A stretch of DNA of 43,632 nt, taken from positions 1 to 43,632 of the forward strand of contig JAIVJS010000083.1 in the NCBI GenBank assembly GCA_020199905.1. Direction: 5' to 3'. Source of the stretch: Acidobacteriota bacterium. GTDB taxonomy: Bacteria > Acidobacteriota > Thermoanaerobaculia > UBA5066 > Gp7-AA6. The notes beneath the pieces are model-generated. The model was not told the DNA's origin. It did not search any database and saw only the letters and a program-made list of their open reading frames with translations. The translations under genes and the position numbers were made by a program. Below are positions 31,708 to 40,407 of this stretch, in pieces; position 1 is the first letter of the stretch; each line of letters starts with the position of its first letter.

Positions 31708-34314
31708 ATGGAAGGCGTAAGCGGGCCCTCGCGGCCGACGGACACTCAGGAAGGGGGTTCTTCCCTCCGGGGCTGGTTCTACGTCGTCGGTTTCCTGGGG
31801 CTCGCCATCGCGGTGGCCTCCATCGCGGACATGTTCTCGCCCCGTCCCTACGACGGGATCGTCCCGATGCCCTACAGCCGCACCGGAATCGAAGTCCGCG
31901 CGGCGACGCCCCGCGGGCCCGCCGCCCGGGCGGGGATCCCCGCAGGCGATTGCGTGCTCGGAATCGGGAACCACCTCGTCAACTCGATCTCGGACGCCTC
32001 GACGGAGCTGCGCAAGCACAAGGTAGGCGACACCGTCCCGTATCTGGTGCGCCGCGGACCGTGCCCGCAGACCGGTCGCATCGGCGAGCCCGGAGGCGAG
32101 GTTCGGATCGTGCCGGTGCAGCTTTCCTCCGAGCGCCTCGGCGGAACGACCTATCTCTATGCCGCGATCCTCGGCTTCCTCTTCTTCTTCATCGGGCTCT
32201 TCGTCTTCCGCAAACGGCCCGAAGACCGATCCGCGCGGATCTTCTTTCTTCTGTGCGTGCTCTTCCTGCTTTTCTTCGTCTGCCGCCTCCGGCCCGCCTC
32301 GTACTGGTGGATCGACGTCTTCGTCCAGAACACGGGGACCGTCAGCCTGTTTCTGCTTCCCGCGGTCTTCCTGCACTTCTTCCTGATCTTTCCCCGCCCG
32401 AAGGAGTTCCATTTCGCGCACCGGGACGAGTGGAGCGGCGAGGAGCCGCCGCGATGGAAGACACGGCTTCAGACTTTCCTCTCGGCCAGCCCGTCCCTGC
32501 TCTATCTGCTCTACGCCATCCCGCCGGTGGTCTTCCTCTACGACGTCATGCGCCAGTTGCGGGGAGATCGGGTGTCTATCCTGTCCGGGGCGCCCCTCTC
32601 GTCCTGGGCGCTCCTCGGCGACTACCTGATCCTGGGCCTCGCGTCGCTTGCCCACTCGGCGTTCACGCTGCCGGACGCGCGCGAGCGGCGTCAGGCCTTC
32701 CACGTCTTCGTCGGCACGATCCTGGGGACCATCCCTTACCTCTTCCTCGGGATCATCCTGCCGTCCGCGTTCAATACCGACGAGTACGTGTTCTACGGCA
32801 TCGTCCCGATGATCCTCATTCCGCTGACGTTCGCGTACGCGATCGTCCGGTTCCAGATGCTGAACATCCAGTTCGTCGTCCGGCGGACGTTCCTCTACGC
32901 GATCACGACGGCGATCCTCTTCGGTTTCTATGCGATCGCGATCGCCGCCGCGAACGCCCTGTTCAAGCGCTCCCGCCCCGGCTCGTCGGCCCTCTTCAAC
33001 TTCGGCTTCTTCCTGGTCGTGCTGCCCCTGTTCGAATTTCTGAGGCGCCGGCTGCAGACGCCGCTCGACAAGCTTTTCTTCCGCGACAAGTTCGACTACC
33101 AGACGGCTCTGCTCGAGATGAGCGAGGCGATCACGGGAGAGCTCGACCTCGGAAAGATCGCCGACTACCTGACGGCCAGCATCGCCGGGACGCTGCGGAT
33201 CGAGAAGGCGTCCATCTGGCTGCGCGAGCGGGACGGCTGGCTCGAGCGCCGCGGGAAGCGGGAGGACCGGGTCCCGCCGCACGCCGTCGTCCGGCGCATC
33301 CTCCGTCAGGAGGGCAAGCCCGTTCGGGTCGAAGACCTTTCCGTCTATTTCGCCGACCCGGAAAGCGAGGGCTTCCGCGCCCGGCTTCTCGAGGAGGGAT
33401 TCCGGCTGGTCGTCCCCCTGGCCTACCGGGACCGCCTCATGGGAATCCTCGCGCTGAAGGAGAAGCTGTCCGGCGAGCGATTCGACCGCGACGACGAGGC
33501 TCTGCTTTCAACGCTCGCCAACCAGTCCGCGCTGGCGATCGAGACGGCGCTTCTTCACGACGAGATGACCCGTCAGGCGGAGTTGAAGCGCGACCTCGAG
33601 ATCGCCCGCGACATCCAGACGAGCCTGCTGCCGAGGTCCCTGCCCGTGGTGCCCGGGTTCTCTTTCTTCGGCGGAAGCCTGCCGGCCAGGGTGGTCGGGG
33701 GCGACTTCTACGACTTCATCCCTTTCGACGACGATCCCAGGCTCGGGATCGTCATCGGGGACGTCTCGGGCAAGTCGGTGCCGGCTTCGCTCCTCATGGT
33801 CGCGTCGAAGGAGATCGTGTACTCCCGGGCCCTGACCACCCGGGACCCCGGCCTGCTGTTTCAGGAATCCAACCGGCGCATCTACTCGATCAAGAGGCGG
33901 ATGTTCGTGTCGCTGGGCTATTTCCTGCTCGACCCGGACTCGATGAGCCTCCGGTATTCGATCGGGGGGCAGCCTCTCCCGATCCTCCTCCGCCCGGGCG
34001 ACGGGGGGCCGACCTTCCTGGAGCCCCCGGAAAACCGGCTCCCGCTGGGGGCTTTCCGGGAGGTCGCCTACGACACGAAGGAGATGTTCCTGCGCCGGGG
34101 AGACCTGATCTTCTTCTACACGGATGGCTTTTCGGAGGCGATGGACCCCGCCATGAACCCGTTCGGGGAAGATCGCCTGATGACGTCGCTCTCGACCCGG
34201 CAGGGCGCGCCGCTCGAGGACATCGCCCAGGGGATACTGGCCGACATCCGCGGACACGTGTCCGGGGCCGAGCAATACGACGATATGACCTTTCTTTTCT
34301 TAAGAGTGGAGTGA
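31708..34314 (+). CDS. Membrane PDZ-GAF-PP2C (SpoIIE/RsbU-type) phosphatase
   Basis: An 868-residue sensor phosphatase. A first membrane segment (~22-43) is followed by a PDZ-like domain (~59-120, GPAARAGIPAGDCVLGIGN), then about nine membrane segments between residues ~146 and ~445. A short coil and a GAF domain occupy ~470-620, and the PP2C/SpoIIE domain ~627-868: RDIQTSLLPRSLP, RVVGGDFYDFI (metal Asp), GIVIGDVSGKSVPASLLM, IFFYTDGFSEAMDP and QYDDMTFLFLR. The last motifs carry the acidic metal ligands, so it should be active. Such enzymes dephosphorylate STAS antagonists in partner switching. RsbW- and STAS-like genes lie 3.4 kb downstream. ATG at 31708 has no clear ribosome binding site. 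Confidence 0.9.
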   Translation: MEGVSGPSRPTDTQEGGSSLRGWFYVVGFLGLAIAVASIADMFSPRPYDGIVPMPYSRTGIEVRAATPRGPAARAGIPAGDCVLGIGNHLVNSISDASTELRKHKVGDTVPYLVRRGPCPQTGRIGEPGGEVRIVPVQLSSERLGGTTYLYAAILGFLFFFIGLFVFRKRPEDRSARIFFLLCVLFLLFFVCRLRPASYWWIDVFVQNTGTVSLFLLPAVFLHFFLIFPRPKEFHFAHRDEWSGEEPPRWKTRLQTFLSASPSLLYLLYAIPPVVFLYDVMRQLRGDRVSILSGAPLSSWALLGDYLILGLASLAHSAFTLPDARERRQAFHVFVGTILGTIPYLFLGIILPSAFNTDEYVFYGIVPMILIPLTFAYAIVRFQMLNIQFVVRRTFLYAITTAILFGFYAIAIAAANALFKRSRPGSSALFNFGFFLVVLPLFEFLRRRLQTPLDKLFFRDKFDYQTALLEMSEAITGELDLGKIADYLTASIAGTLRIEKASIWLRERDGWLERRGKREDRVPPHAVVRRILRQEGKPVRVEDLSVYFADPESEGFRARLLEEGFRLVVPLAYRDRLMGILALKEKLSGERFDRDDEALLSTLANQSALAIETALLHDEMTRQAELKRDLEIARDIQTSLLPRSLPVVPGFSFFGGSLPARVVGGDFYDFIPFDDDPRLGIVIGDVSGKSVPASLLMVASKEIVYSRALTTRDPGLLFQESNRRIYSIKRRMFVSLGYFLLDPDSMSLRYSIGGQPLPILLRPGDGGPTFLEPPENRLPLGAFREVAYDTKEMFLRRGDLIFFYTDGFSEAMDPAMNPFGEDRLMTSLSTRQGAPLEDIAQGILADIRGHVSGAEQYDDMTFLFLRVE

Positions 34315-34354
34315 CTGAAACCCCGGGATACCCCGGACGTATCAGGAGATGGAC

Positions 34355-35764
34355 ATGAGATTTCCGCGCGCGGTCCGGTGGGCCGGGGTCGTCCTGCTGC
34401 TTCTGGCAGCCGGCGTCGCCGTCGCCGTCGTTTACACCAAGAACAACCGCGAGGTCACCACCTCCTCGGACGAGGCGTACCAGGCCTGGCGCCAGGGTCT
34501 CGAGAACGAGCGCCGCTTCTACTTCAAGGAGGCGCGCGTCGACTTCGCGCGCGCGCTTCAGCTCGATCCCCAGTTCGCGATGGCGATGATCGGGCTCGCC
34601 CGCAACTCCGAGAAGCCGCAGCAAATCGCTCTGACCCGGCGCGCCAGCCGGGAGCGGAACCGGCTGTCGGAGCACGAACGTCTCCACGTCGACATGCAGC
34701 AGGCGATGCTCGACATGGACCAGAAGCGGTACGTCGAGACTGCCCGGAAGATCCACGAGAAATACCCGAACGACATCCGCGCGGCGATGGTCCTCGCGCG
34801 CCAGCAGATCGACACCGGCAAGATGGACGACGCGTTCCAGATCTTCGGCGAGCTTCTGGCGGTGGAGCCCAACAACGCCGACGCGTATAACCAGATCGGC
34901 TACTACTACGGGTACCGCGGCGACTACGACCGCGCGATCGAGAACCTGAAGAAATACCAGTTCATGGCGCCGGATCAGGCGAACCCCTACGACAGCCTCG
35001 GAGAGATTCAGGCCTACAGCGGGCGGTACGACGAAGCCATCGCCAACTGCCGCAAGGCGCTCGCGTTGAAGTCCGACTTCTTCGAGTCCTTCAACCACAT
35101 GGGAGTCGCCTACGAGGGCAAGGGCGAGCCCGCCGCGGCGATCGAGAACTACGTGCGCGCGTCACAGGAATCCGCGATGTACGACGGAGGGCGGATCGAG
35201 TCTCTGATGCGCGCGTTTCGGGTCGCCGTCTCGGCAGACGATGCCGCGCTGGCGCGTCAGCTCATGTCCAAAATGGGCGCGATGCCGCACGACAAGAGCT
35301 TCGACGAGCAGTACGAGATCGGCAAGGCGTTCACGGCGGCCATGATCGCGGGCGCGGAAGGCCGGCTGGACGAAGCGGAAAAGGGCCTCCTCGCCGTGAG
35401 GCCCAAATGGGAGGCCGTGGCGTCGAAGCAGCTGAAGGGGACGACGCGGAAGCCCTACTGGGCGACGTGGAACTTCTCGCTCGCCCGGATTCGGATGAAG
35501 GCCGGGAAAGTTGAGGAGGCGATTCCGCTGCTGGAAGAAATGGCCAACCCGCCCAACCGTTGGGCGGATTTCGAATCGAGACGGTGGGTTTATGAGGGGC
35601 GCGCCATGCTGGCCGAGGTCCTCGCGCGAAAGGGAGATCTCGACAGAGCCGACAAGCTCCTCGCGGAGAACCACAAATGGAATCCGAGCTGGGCTCCGAG
35701 CCGCACGGCGGAACTGGCGGTCGCGCAGATGCATCGCGAGAAGGTACAAGCCGCTTCCAGGTGA
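34355..35764 (+). CDS. Membrane-anchored TPR protein
   Basis: A 469-residue protein with one N-terminal membrane segment (residues ~8-27) and a run of TPRs after it: FYFKEARVDFARALQLDPQF, then PYDSLGEIQAYSGRYDEAIA, ESFNHMGVAYEGKGEPAAAI and more to the C-terminus, with a gap around 130-170 that also looks helical. TPRs act as docking sites. Start: ATG at 34355, six bases after AGGAG; the in-frame ATG at 34349 overlaps the site. It lies 40 bases after the membrane phosphatase and overlaps the next regulator (GTGA), so it is likely part of this signalling cluster and may sense or scaffold (inference). Confidence 0.82.
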   Translation: MRFPRAVRWAGVVLLLLAAGVAVAVVYTKNNREVTTSSDEAYQAWRQGLENERRFYFKEARVDFARALQLDPQFAMAMIGLARNSEKPQQIALTRRASRERNRLSEHERLHVDMQQAMLDMDQKRYVETARKIHEKYPNDIRAAMVLARQQIDTGKMDDAFQIFGELLAVEPNNADAYNQIGYYYGYRGDYDRAIENLKKYQFMAPDQANPYDSLGEIQAYSGRYDEAIANCRKALALKSDFFESFNHMGVAYEGKGEPAAAIENYVRASQESAMYDGGRIESLMRAFRVAVSADDAALARQLMSKMGAMPHDKSFDEQYEIGKAFTAAMIAGAEGRLDEAEKGLLAVRPKWEAVASKQLKGTTRKPYWATWNFSLARIRMKAGKVEEAIPLLEEMANPPNRWADFESRRWVYEGRAMLAEVLARKGDLDRADKLLAENHKWNPSWAPSRTAELAVAQMHREKVQAASR

Positions 35765-37125
35765 CCGAACGTTCGGCGGAGTTCGAGACTCATCACAAGC
35801 TCCTCTTACTCGAGACCCTGTACGACGCCGGGCTCTCGCTCGGCTCCCTCCCGGATGAAGAAGCGCTGGTCGAGGACGTGCTGGGCCGGGCCGTCGGCGT
35901 GCTCGATGCGTCTCGCGGTTACCTCGCGACGTTCGGGGAAGGCGGCGCGCGCCGCGCGGAGGCCCGCGTCGGTTTCCCGCGCCGCCCGACGGAGACGATC
36001 CTCGCCGAAGACGACTTCGTCGCGGAGATCCTCCGTTCGGAGGGGGCGCTCCGGCGGGACGCCTTTCGCCTGCTCCGGAGCCTGGTCTCGGCGGCGGTGG
36101 GAGTTCCGATCCGCGCGGGCGGGCGCACCGTCGGCGTGCTCGTGCTCGCCGACAAGGAGCTCCGTCGGGGCGGGAAGGCCGGTTTCGACGAAGACGACGC
36201 CCGATTCCTCGTGTCACTCGCGGGCCTCTGCGGGATGGCGATCGAGAACCGGCGCCACCTGGAGCGGCTGACCCGCGACCGGGAGCGCCTCGAGGAGGAG
36301 AATCGCCGGCTGCTGGACGAGACGGGGCGGTCCGCCGCGGGACGCCTCTTCGTGGGCGATTCGCCCGCGGCGCGCCGCGTGCTCGACCTCGTGGGCCGCG
36401 TCGCCCCTTCCCGAACGTCCGTCCTGATCACCGGCGAGAGCGGCACCGGGAAGGAGCTGGTCGCGCGGATGATCCACGCGCGGAGCGACCGGGGCGAAAA
36501 GCTCTTCTCCGCGATCAACTGCGCGGCGCTCCCGGAGAGCCTGCTCGAGTCGGAGCTCTTCGGAATCGAGAGGGGAGTCGCGACCGGCGTCGAGGCGCGG
36601 TCCGGCCGATTCGAGTCCGCCGACGGCGGTACGCTTTTCTTGGACGAGGTCGGAGACATGCCTCTGGCGCTTCAGGCCAAGCTGCTGCGGGTCCTGCAGG
36701 AACGGGAGATCGAGCGCGTCGGCGGGCGGAAGCGCATTCCGATCGACGTCCGGGTCCTGGCCGCCACCAACGCGCGCCTGTCCGAACGGATCGCCCGGGG
36801 CGAGTTCCGGGAGGACCTGTATTACCGGCTGCGCGTCGTCGAGATCAACCTGCCGCCTCTCCGCGAGCGGCGGGAGGGAGCGGCGGCGCTCTCTCGCGGC
36901 GGCGTGATCCGCCTGGAAGACCTCCAGTGGCTGCCGAGCCGCGCGCCCGGATCTCTCTCCGAGGTCGAACCCGCGGCGGACGGAGAGATCCCGAACCTGC
37001 GGGCGCTCGAGGACAAGCACATCCGCCGCGTGCTGAAAATGGCGGGTGGAAACAAGAGCCGCGCGGCCCGGATGCTGGGGATCAGCAGGCGGACGCTGTA
37101 CCGCAAGAAATCACTGGGACATTGA
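35761..37125 (+). CDS. GAF-AAA+-Fis regulator with degenerate sigma-54 motifs
   Basis: A 454-residue regulator of the bacterial enhancer-binding type. GAF occupies ~1-165, then a coil. AAA+ starts ~197: Walker A GESGTGKE (~224), Walker B GGTLFLDEVGDM (~288) and the R-finger region DLYYRLRVVEINLPPLRERRE. Two odd points. The loop that contacts sigma-54, normally GAFTGA, reads GVATGV. After LPPLRERRE the usual ~60-residue lid with sensor 2 (WPGNVREL) is absent; the chain jumps to GGVIRLEDLQW. A Fis-type HTH closes the protein (IRRVLKMAGGNKSRAARMLG, then ISRRTLYRKK). It may bind DNA but activate differently from classic family members. Start: GTG at 35761. Confidence 0.85.
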   Translation: MTERSAEFETHHKLLLLETLYDAGLSLGSLPDEEALVEDVLGRAVGVLDASRGYLATFGEGGARRAEARVGFPRRPTETILAEDDFVAEILRSEGALRRDAFRLLRSLVSAAVGVPIRAGGRTVGVLVLADKELRRGGKAGFDEDDARFLVSLAGLCGMAIENRRHLERLTRDRERLEEENRRLLDETGRSAAGRLFVGDSPAARRVLDLVGRVAPSRTSVLITGESGTGKELVARMIHARSDRGEKLFSAINCAALPESLLESELFGIERGVATGVEARSGRFESADGGTLFLDEVGDMPLALQAKLLRVLQEREIERVGGRKRIPIDVRVLAATNARLSERIARGEFREDLYYRLRVVEINLPPLRERREGAAALSRGGVIRLEDLQWLPSRAPGSLSEVEPAADGEIPNLRALEDKHIRRVLKMAGGNKSRAARMLGISRRTLYRKKSLGH

Positions 37126-37190
37126 GGCACTGTATCCTTAAGTCCCAATTTCACGGCTAACACTCTCTCCGCAATGGGTTTATAAGCTAC

Positions 37191-37233
37191 CAGGATGACG
37201 TTCCAGGGACATATGTGTCATAATGTCATCCTG
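37191..37233. promoter_or_regulatory. Inverted repeat in signalling cluster
   Basis: CAGGATGAC (37191-37199) is matched exactly by GTCATCCTG (37225-37233) across 25 bases that themselves hold the palindrome ACATATGT (37209-37216). There is no T run, so an operator or an RNA hairpin is likelier than a terminator. The partner protein is unknown; the Fis-type regulator upstream is one candidate. Confidence 0.4.
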
Positions 37234-37353
37234 TGGTTCCTTCCGGTTCACCGGGCCGGGCGTCCTTAACTCTTCCAAACGCGGTGCTTATGACTCATCC
37301 GGCGTGTCTCTCGGACATGGCCGCGACTTTGCTTTTGTATCGCTCGAACTTCG

Positions 37354-37512
37354 ATGAGAAAAGCCCTCTCTCTGCCGCGCCTCGTCTCGGAGCCTTCCGG
37401 TCTCCTGTGGGCGATTCTGTGGGGAGAGGTGGGAATGAGCCTGCTGCTGGTGGCCGGCGGGGGTATCGCCCCCGTCGCGCTGCGGGCGCTGCAGCTCTTT
37501 CTGCGCTTTTAA
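37354..37512 (+). CDS. Small membrane protein (possible)
   Basis: A 52-residue ORF from ATG to TAA. The core is hydrophobic: SGLLWAILWGEVGMSLLLV then AGGGIAPVALRALQLFLRF, i.e. one or two membrane helices after a short basic start (MRKALSLPRLVSEP). Third-codon GC is high, as in neighbouring genes. There is no Shine-Dalgarno before the ATG. It lies in the gap between the Fis-type regulator and the RsbW-like kinase, in the same direction. I do not recognise a family, and it could be a chance frame. Confidence 0.4.
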   Translation: MRKALSLPRLVSEPSGLLWAILWGEVGMSLLLVAGGGIAPVALRALQLFLRF

Positions 37513-37722
37513 GACCCCGGGCATGACCGCTCCCGTCGGCCGCGTCCGCGGAGAAGTCTTCTCTCGCGCCCGGCCTCCCGCCGGGATCCCGGCGCCGCTT
37601 TCGCGCCACACGGCGGCCGCCTCTGGGGTGGCGGACCGACTGCGGTTTCCTTTGGCGTTATTCTCTGCGGCAGGCTCCGCCGAGAGGGCGGACTCCTGTC
37701 GCGGAGGCCTCGAAAGAAACTG

Positions 37723-38190
37723 ATGGCACAGCGGGAATCAGTCCGCCCGGGCCTCGAGCGAGCCGGCGCTCGCGAAGTGTCGCTCACGATTCCCGTCGCC
37801 TCCGACATGGAGATCGTCGCGACCGCGCAGGTGGCGGCGATGGGCGAGTACATCGACATGCCCCACGATAAGATCGACGAGATCAAGCTGGCGCTGGTCG
37901 AGGCGTGCATCAACGCGTTCGAGCACGCCCACACGCGGGACGATCGCGTGCACCTGACCTTCCGGGTCGGACGGGACGACGACGAAGGGCCGGAGTATCT
38001 GGAGGTGGAGGTCTTCGACCAGGGGACGGGCTTCGACCACGAGATCGTCGAGGTCCCGACGCCCGAGAAGACGTTTGGGGGAAAGAAGAAGCGGGGGTGG
38101 GGGTTGCAGATCATCCGCAGCCTGATGGACTCCGTCGCGATCACGTCGGGAGAATGGGGAACGCGAATCCTCATGAGGAAGTACAAGTGA
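37723..38190 (+). CDS. Anti-sigma-factor-type serine kinase (RsbW/SpoIIAB-like ATPase)
   Basis: A 155-residue HATPase_c_2 domain protein. The N box is VEACINAFEHA (from about 64, ending EHA), the G1 box EVFDQGTGFD and the G2 box RGWGLQIIRSLMDSV. This is the partner-switching kinase fold that binds and phosphorylates a STAS antagonist. The STAS gene overlaps its stop (GTGA), and PP2C phosphatases lie both upstream and downstream. No sigma factor gene is in the cluster, so what it holds inactive is unknown; it may instead act on the Fis-type regulator or another protein. Start ATG at 37723; GGAGG lies 15 bases upstream, rather far. Confidence 0.9.
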   Translation: MAQRESVRPGLERAGAREVSLTIPVASDMEIVATAQVAAMGEYIDMPHDKIDEIKLALVEACINAFEHAHTRDDRVHLTFRVGRDDDEGPEYLEVEVFDQGTGFDHEIVEVPTPEKTFGGKKKRGWGLQIIRSLMDSVAITSGEWGTRILMRKYK

Positions 38191-38543
38191 GTGAATCCTG
38201 CAAAATCCAGTTGGAGCGGCGCGGCGACGTGGCGATTTTTCTGACGGACGGATACATCAACAACCAGGGGGGAGAGGAGATCGCCCGTCAGGCCTATGCG
38301 CAGCTCGACGCCGGCGCGCGCGCGCTGATCTTGAACCTCGAGAAGACCCGAATCGTCAACTCGATCGGCATCTCGATCCTGATCGAGGTGCTCGAGAAGG
38401 TCATGGACCGCAAGGGCGTGCTGGCTTTCTGCAGCCTGACGCCGACGATCGACAAGACGTTCCGGATCATGGGGCTCGCCCAGTACGCGGCGATCTACCC
38501 GTCCCAGGACGAAGCTCTCCGGGCCGTCGCCACCGCCGGCTGA
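38187..38543 (+). CDS. STAS-domain antagonist (SpoIIAA/RsbV-like)
   Basis: A 118-residue single STAS domain. The conserved phosphorylatable Ser lies in VNSIGISILIEVLE (Ser at about 63), usually written DSSG in the family, where the anti-sigma kinase acts. ALILNLEKTRIVNSIG matches the central strand-helix. Start: GTG at 38187, overlapping the kinase stop. The order kinase, then antagonist, then phosphatase fits partner switching: the phosphatase removes the phosphate so that the antagonist captures the kinase. It ends 157 bases before the next phosphatase gene. Confidence 0.9.
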   Translation: MSESCKIQLERRGDVAIFLTDGYINNQGGEEIARQAYAQLDAGARALILNLEKTRIVNSIGISILIEVLEKVMDRKGVLAFCSLTPTIDKTFRIMGLAQYAAIYPSQDEALRAVATAG

Positions 38544-38700
38544 TCCGCAGGACCATGGTTCCGTCCGGCTCTCTGGTGCGGATTGAGGTGCCGGGTTCCG
38601 CGGCGGTTCGCCGCCGGCACGGAGCGGGCGGCTCCGGGTGGAAGGCCGCCCGGCCGGTGGCGGCCGATCCACCCGCTTCGAAGCCCGCCGGGTGATCGCG

Positions 38701-40347
38701 ATGTCATCCGCCTCCCAGGCATCCTCCCGGCCCCTGGCCTCCTTCTGGAAAGAGCTCCACGCCGCTTCGAAGGCGGGGGAGGATCGTCCCCTGCCCGTCC
38801 GCCTCGCGGAAGCCGCGCAGCAGTGGAGCGGAGCGCGCGCCGCCGCCCTCCACCTGCGCGACAAAGACGCCTGGATCGGCAGCGGGCAGTCCGGCGACGA
38901 GGCCGGCACGCTGCTTCCGCCGGAGCCCTCCCCGGAGGCCGCCGGCTTCGTCGGCGAGACCCTGTGGATTCCGCTCGCGGCGGAGGGCGAGGTGCACGGT
39001 CAGCTCGGGCTGCTCGGGGTCCCGGCCGAGGAGGCGCCGGAAGTCGCGGCGTTCCTCGGGTTCGTCCTCGGCGCCCAGGTCGCGGCGCACCGGCTGTCGC
39101 GCCAGGTCAAGGGAGCCGAATTCGAGATAAAGACGCGCCTTCTCGAGCTCGAGTCGCTCTACGATCTCGGGCTTTCGTTAGGCGGGCAGCTCGATCTCGG
39201 AGCGCTCGCGGACGAGGTCCTCTTTCGCTCCATCTCGCTCACCGACGCCGGCAAGGGGACGCTCGTCCTGCTCGACGATGGCGGACGCATGCTCTACGAG
39301 CGCAACCTCGGAGGGGATTTCGTGCCGCGCGACCGGTTCGCTTCATGGCGCATCCCCGACGGCGAGGCGGTCATCAACAACTTCGCCGCCTCGCTGCCCA
39401 CGGCCGGTGAGCGGCTTTCCGGCTGCGAGAAGTGCCTCGCGGTGTCGATCGCCGTTCCGGGCCGGCGGCTCGGCTTCCTCGCGGTTGCCGACAAGGAGTC
39501 CCGGGACGGCAGGGTCCTCGACTTCACGGCCACCGACGCGCGCCTGCTCTCGCTCTTTGCCAATCAGGCGGCGGCGGCCATCGAAACGGCGCGGCTGCAC
39601 CAGGACGCCATCGAGAAGGAGCGCATCGAGCGGGAGCTCGAGCTGGCCGCCGCGATCCAGCGCGAGATTCTCCCCCGTTCGCTTCCGGCCATTCCCGGCG
39701 TGGAGCTGGCGGCGGTCAACATTCCCGCCCGCCACATCGGCGGCGACTATTACGACGTCTTCCCGCTCTCGGAGGGACGCGTCGCGTTCCTGGTCGCGGA
39801 CGTCTCGGGAAAGGGAGTTCCCGCGGCGCTTCTCGTATCGACGGTGCACGCGGCCGTCCACCTTCAGATCGACGAAGCGAAGACGATCGCCGACCTGGTC
39901 TCCAGGATCGACCGCCACCTGCGCCGCTTCGCCGCCACGCGGAAATTCCTGACGCTTTTCTTCGGGCTGCTCGAGCCCGGCACCGGGGTTCTCCGCTACG
40001 TTTCCGCGGGGCACAACCCGGCGCTCCTCATGCGCGAGTCCGGCCAGAGGGAACAGCTCGATTCCACGGGCGTCCCGGTGGGAATGCTCCCGAACTCTTC
40101 CTGGCGCGAGGAGATCCGCGACTTGAAGCCGGGCGATCTCCTCTGCGTGTATTCGGACGGCCTGACGGAGGCGGTCAATGCCGCCGACGAAGAGTTCGGG
40201 CTCGACCGGCTGGGCTCCGATCTCTCCTCCCGGCGCGCGCTGCCGCTGCGCCAGATCTGCGACGAGGTCCTCGGGAAGGTTGCGGATTTCGCGCAGGGAA
40301 TGCCCCAGTACGATGACCAGACGGTTCTGCTCGTCCGGCGGACGTGA
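38701..40347 (+). CDS. GAF-PP2C (SpoIIE/RsbU-type) phosphatase
   Basis: A 548-residue cytosolic phosphatase (no membrane segment). Residues ~1-130 hold an unrecognised N-terminal GAF-like region and ~150-320 a GAF domain (ESLYDLGLSLGGQLDLGALA onward, FANQAAAAIETARLH at its end). The SpoIIE/PP2C domain follows: AIQREILPRSLPAIPG, HIGGDYYDVFPL (metal site), FLVADVSGKGVPAALLVS, VYSDGLTEAVNAADEEFG and QYDDQTVLLVRR. It should dephosphorylate the STAS protein encoded just upstream. ATG at 38701 is chosen; an in-frame start at 38638 adds 21 poorly conserved residues. Its N-terminal sensing signal is unknown. Confidence 0.9.
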   Translation: MSSASQASSRPLASFWKELHAASKAGEDRPLPVRLAEAAQQWSGARAAALHLRDKDAWIGSGQSGDEAGTLLPPEPSPEAAGFVGETLWIPLAAEGEVHGQLGLLGVPAEEAPEVAAFLGFVLGAQVAAHRLSRQVKGAEFEIKTRLLELESLYDLGLSLGGQLDLGALADEVLFRSISLTDAGKGTLVLLDDGGRMLYERNLGGDFVPRDRFASWRIPDGEAVINNFAASLPTAGERLSGCEKCLAVSIAVPGRRLGFLAVADKESRDGRVLDFTATDARLLSLFANQAAAAIETARLHQDAIEKERIERELELAAAIQREILPRSLPAIPGVELAAVNIPARHIGGDYYDVFPLSEGRVAFLVADVSGKGVPAALLVSTVHAAVHLQIDEAKTIADLVSRIDRHLRRFAATRKFLTLFFGLLEPGTGVLRYVSAGHNPALLMRESGQREQLDSTGVPVGMLPNSSWREEIRDLKPGDLLCVYSDGLTEAVNAADEEFGLDRLGSDLSSRRALPLRQICDEVLGKVADFAQGMPQYDDQTVLLVRRT

Positions 40348-40407
40348 GACCGGACCGCCGCCGCCGCGGAGGCGATCCGCGATGTCTTCCGGGCTAAGAT
40401 CGCGCGG

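Larger units (their letters stand above)
37126..37722 (+). other. 597-base gap with a small ORF and an inverted repeat
   Basis: Between the GAF-AAA+ regulator and the RsbW-like gene. It contains a 9-base inverted repeat at 37191-37233 and a 52-residue membrane-like ORF at 37354-37512; other short frames lack support. The last ~200 bases before 37723 show no other feature that I recognise. Confidence 0.5.

Noticed and set aside
34317..34340. CCGGG-ATAC-CCCGG hairpin after the membrane phosphatase gene
   Set aside because: Too short, no T run, and the next gene starts within 40 bases in the same direction.
37723..37740. TGGCAC at the RsbW-like start as a sigma-54 -24 element
   Set aside because: It overlaps the coding start, and no GC -12 element lies at the required spacing.
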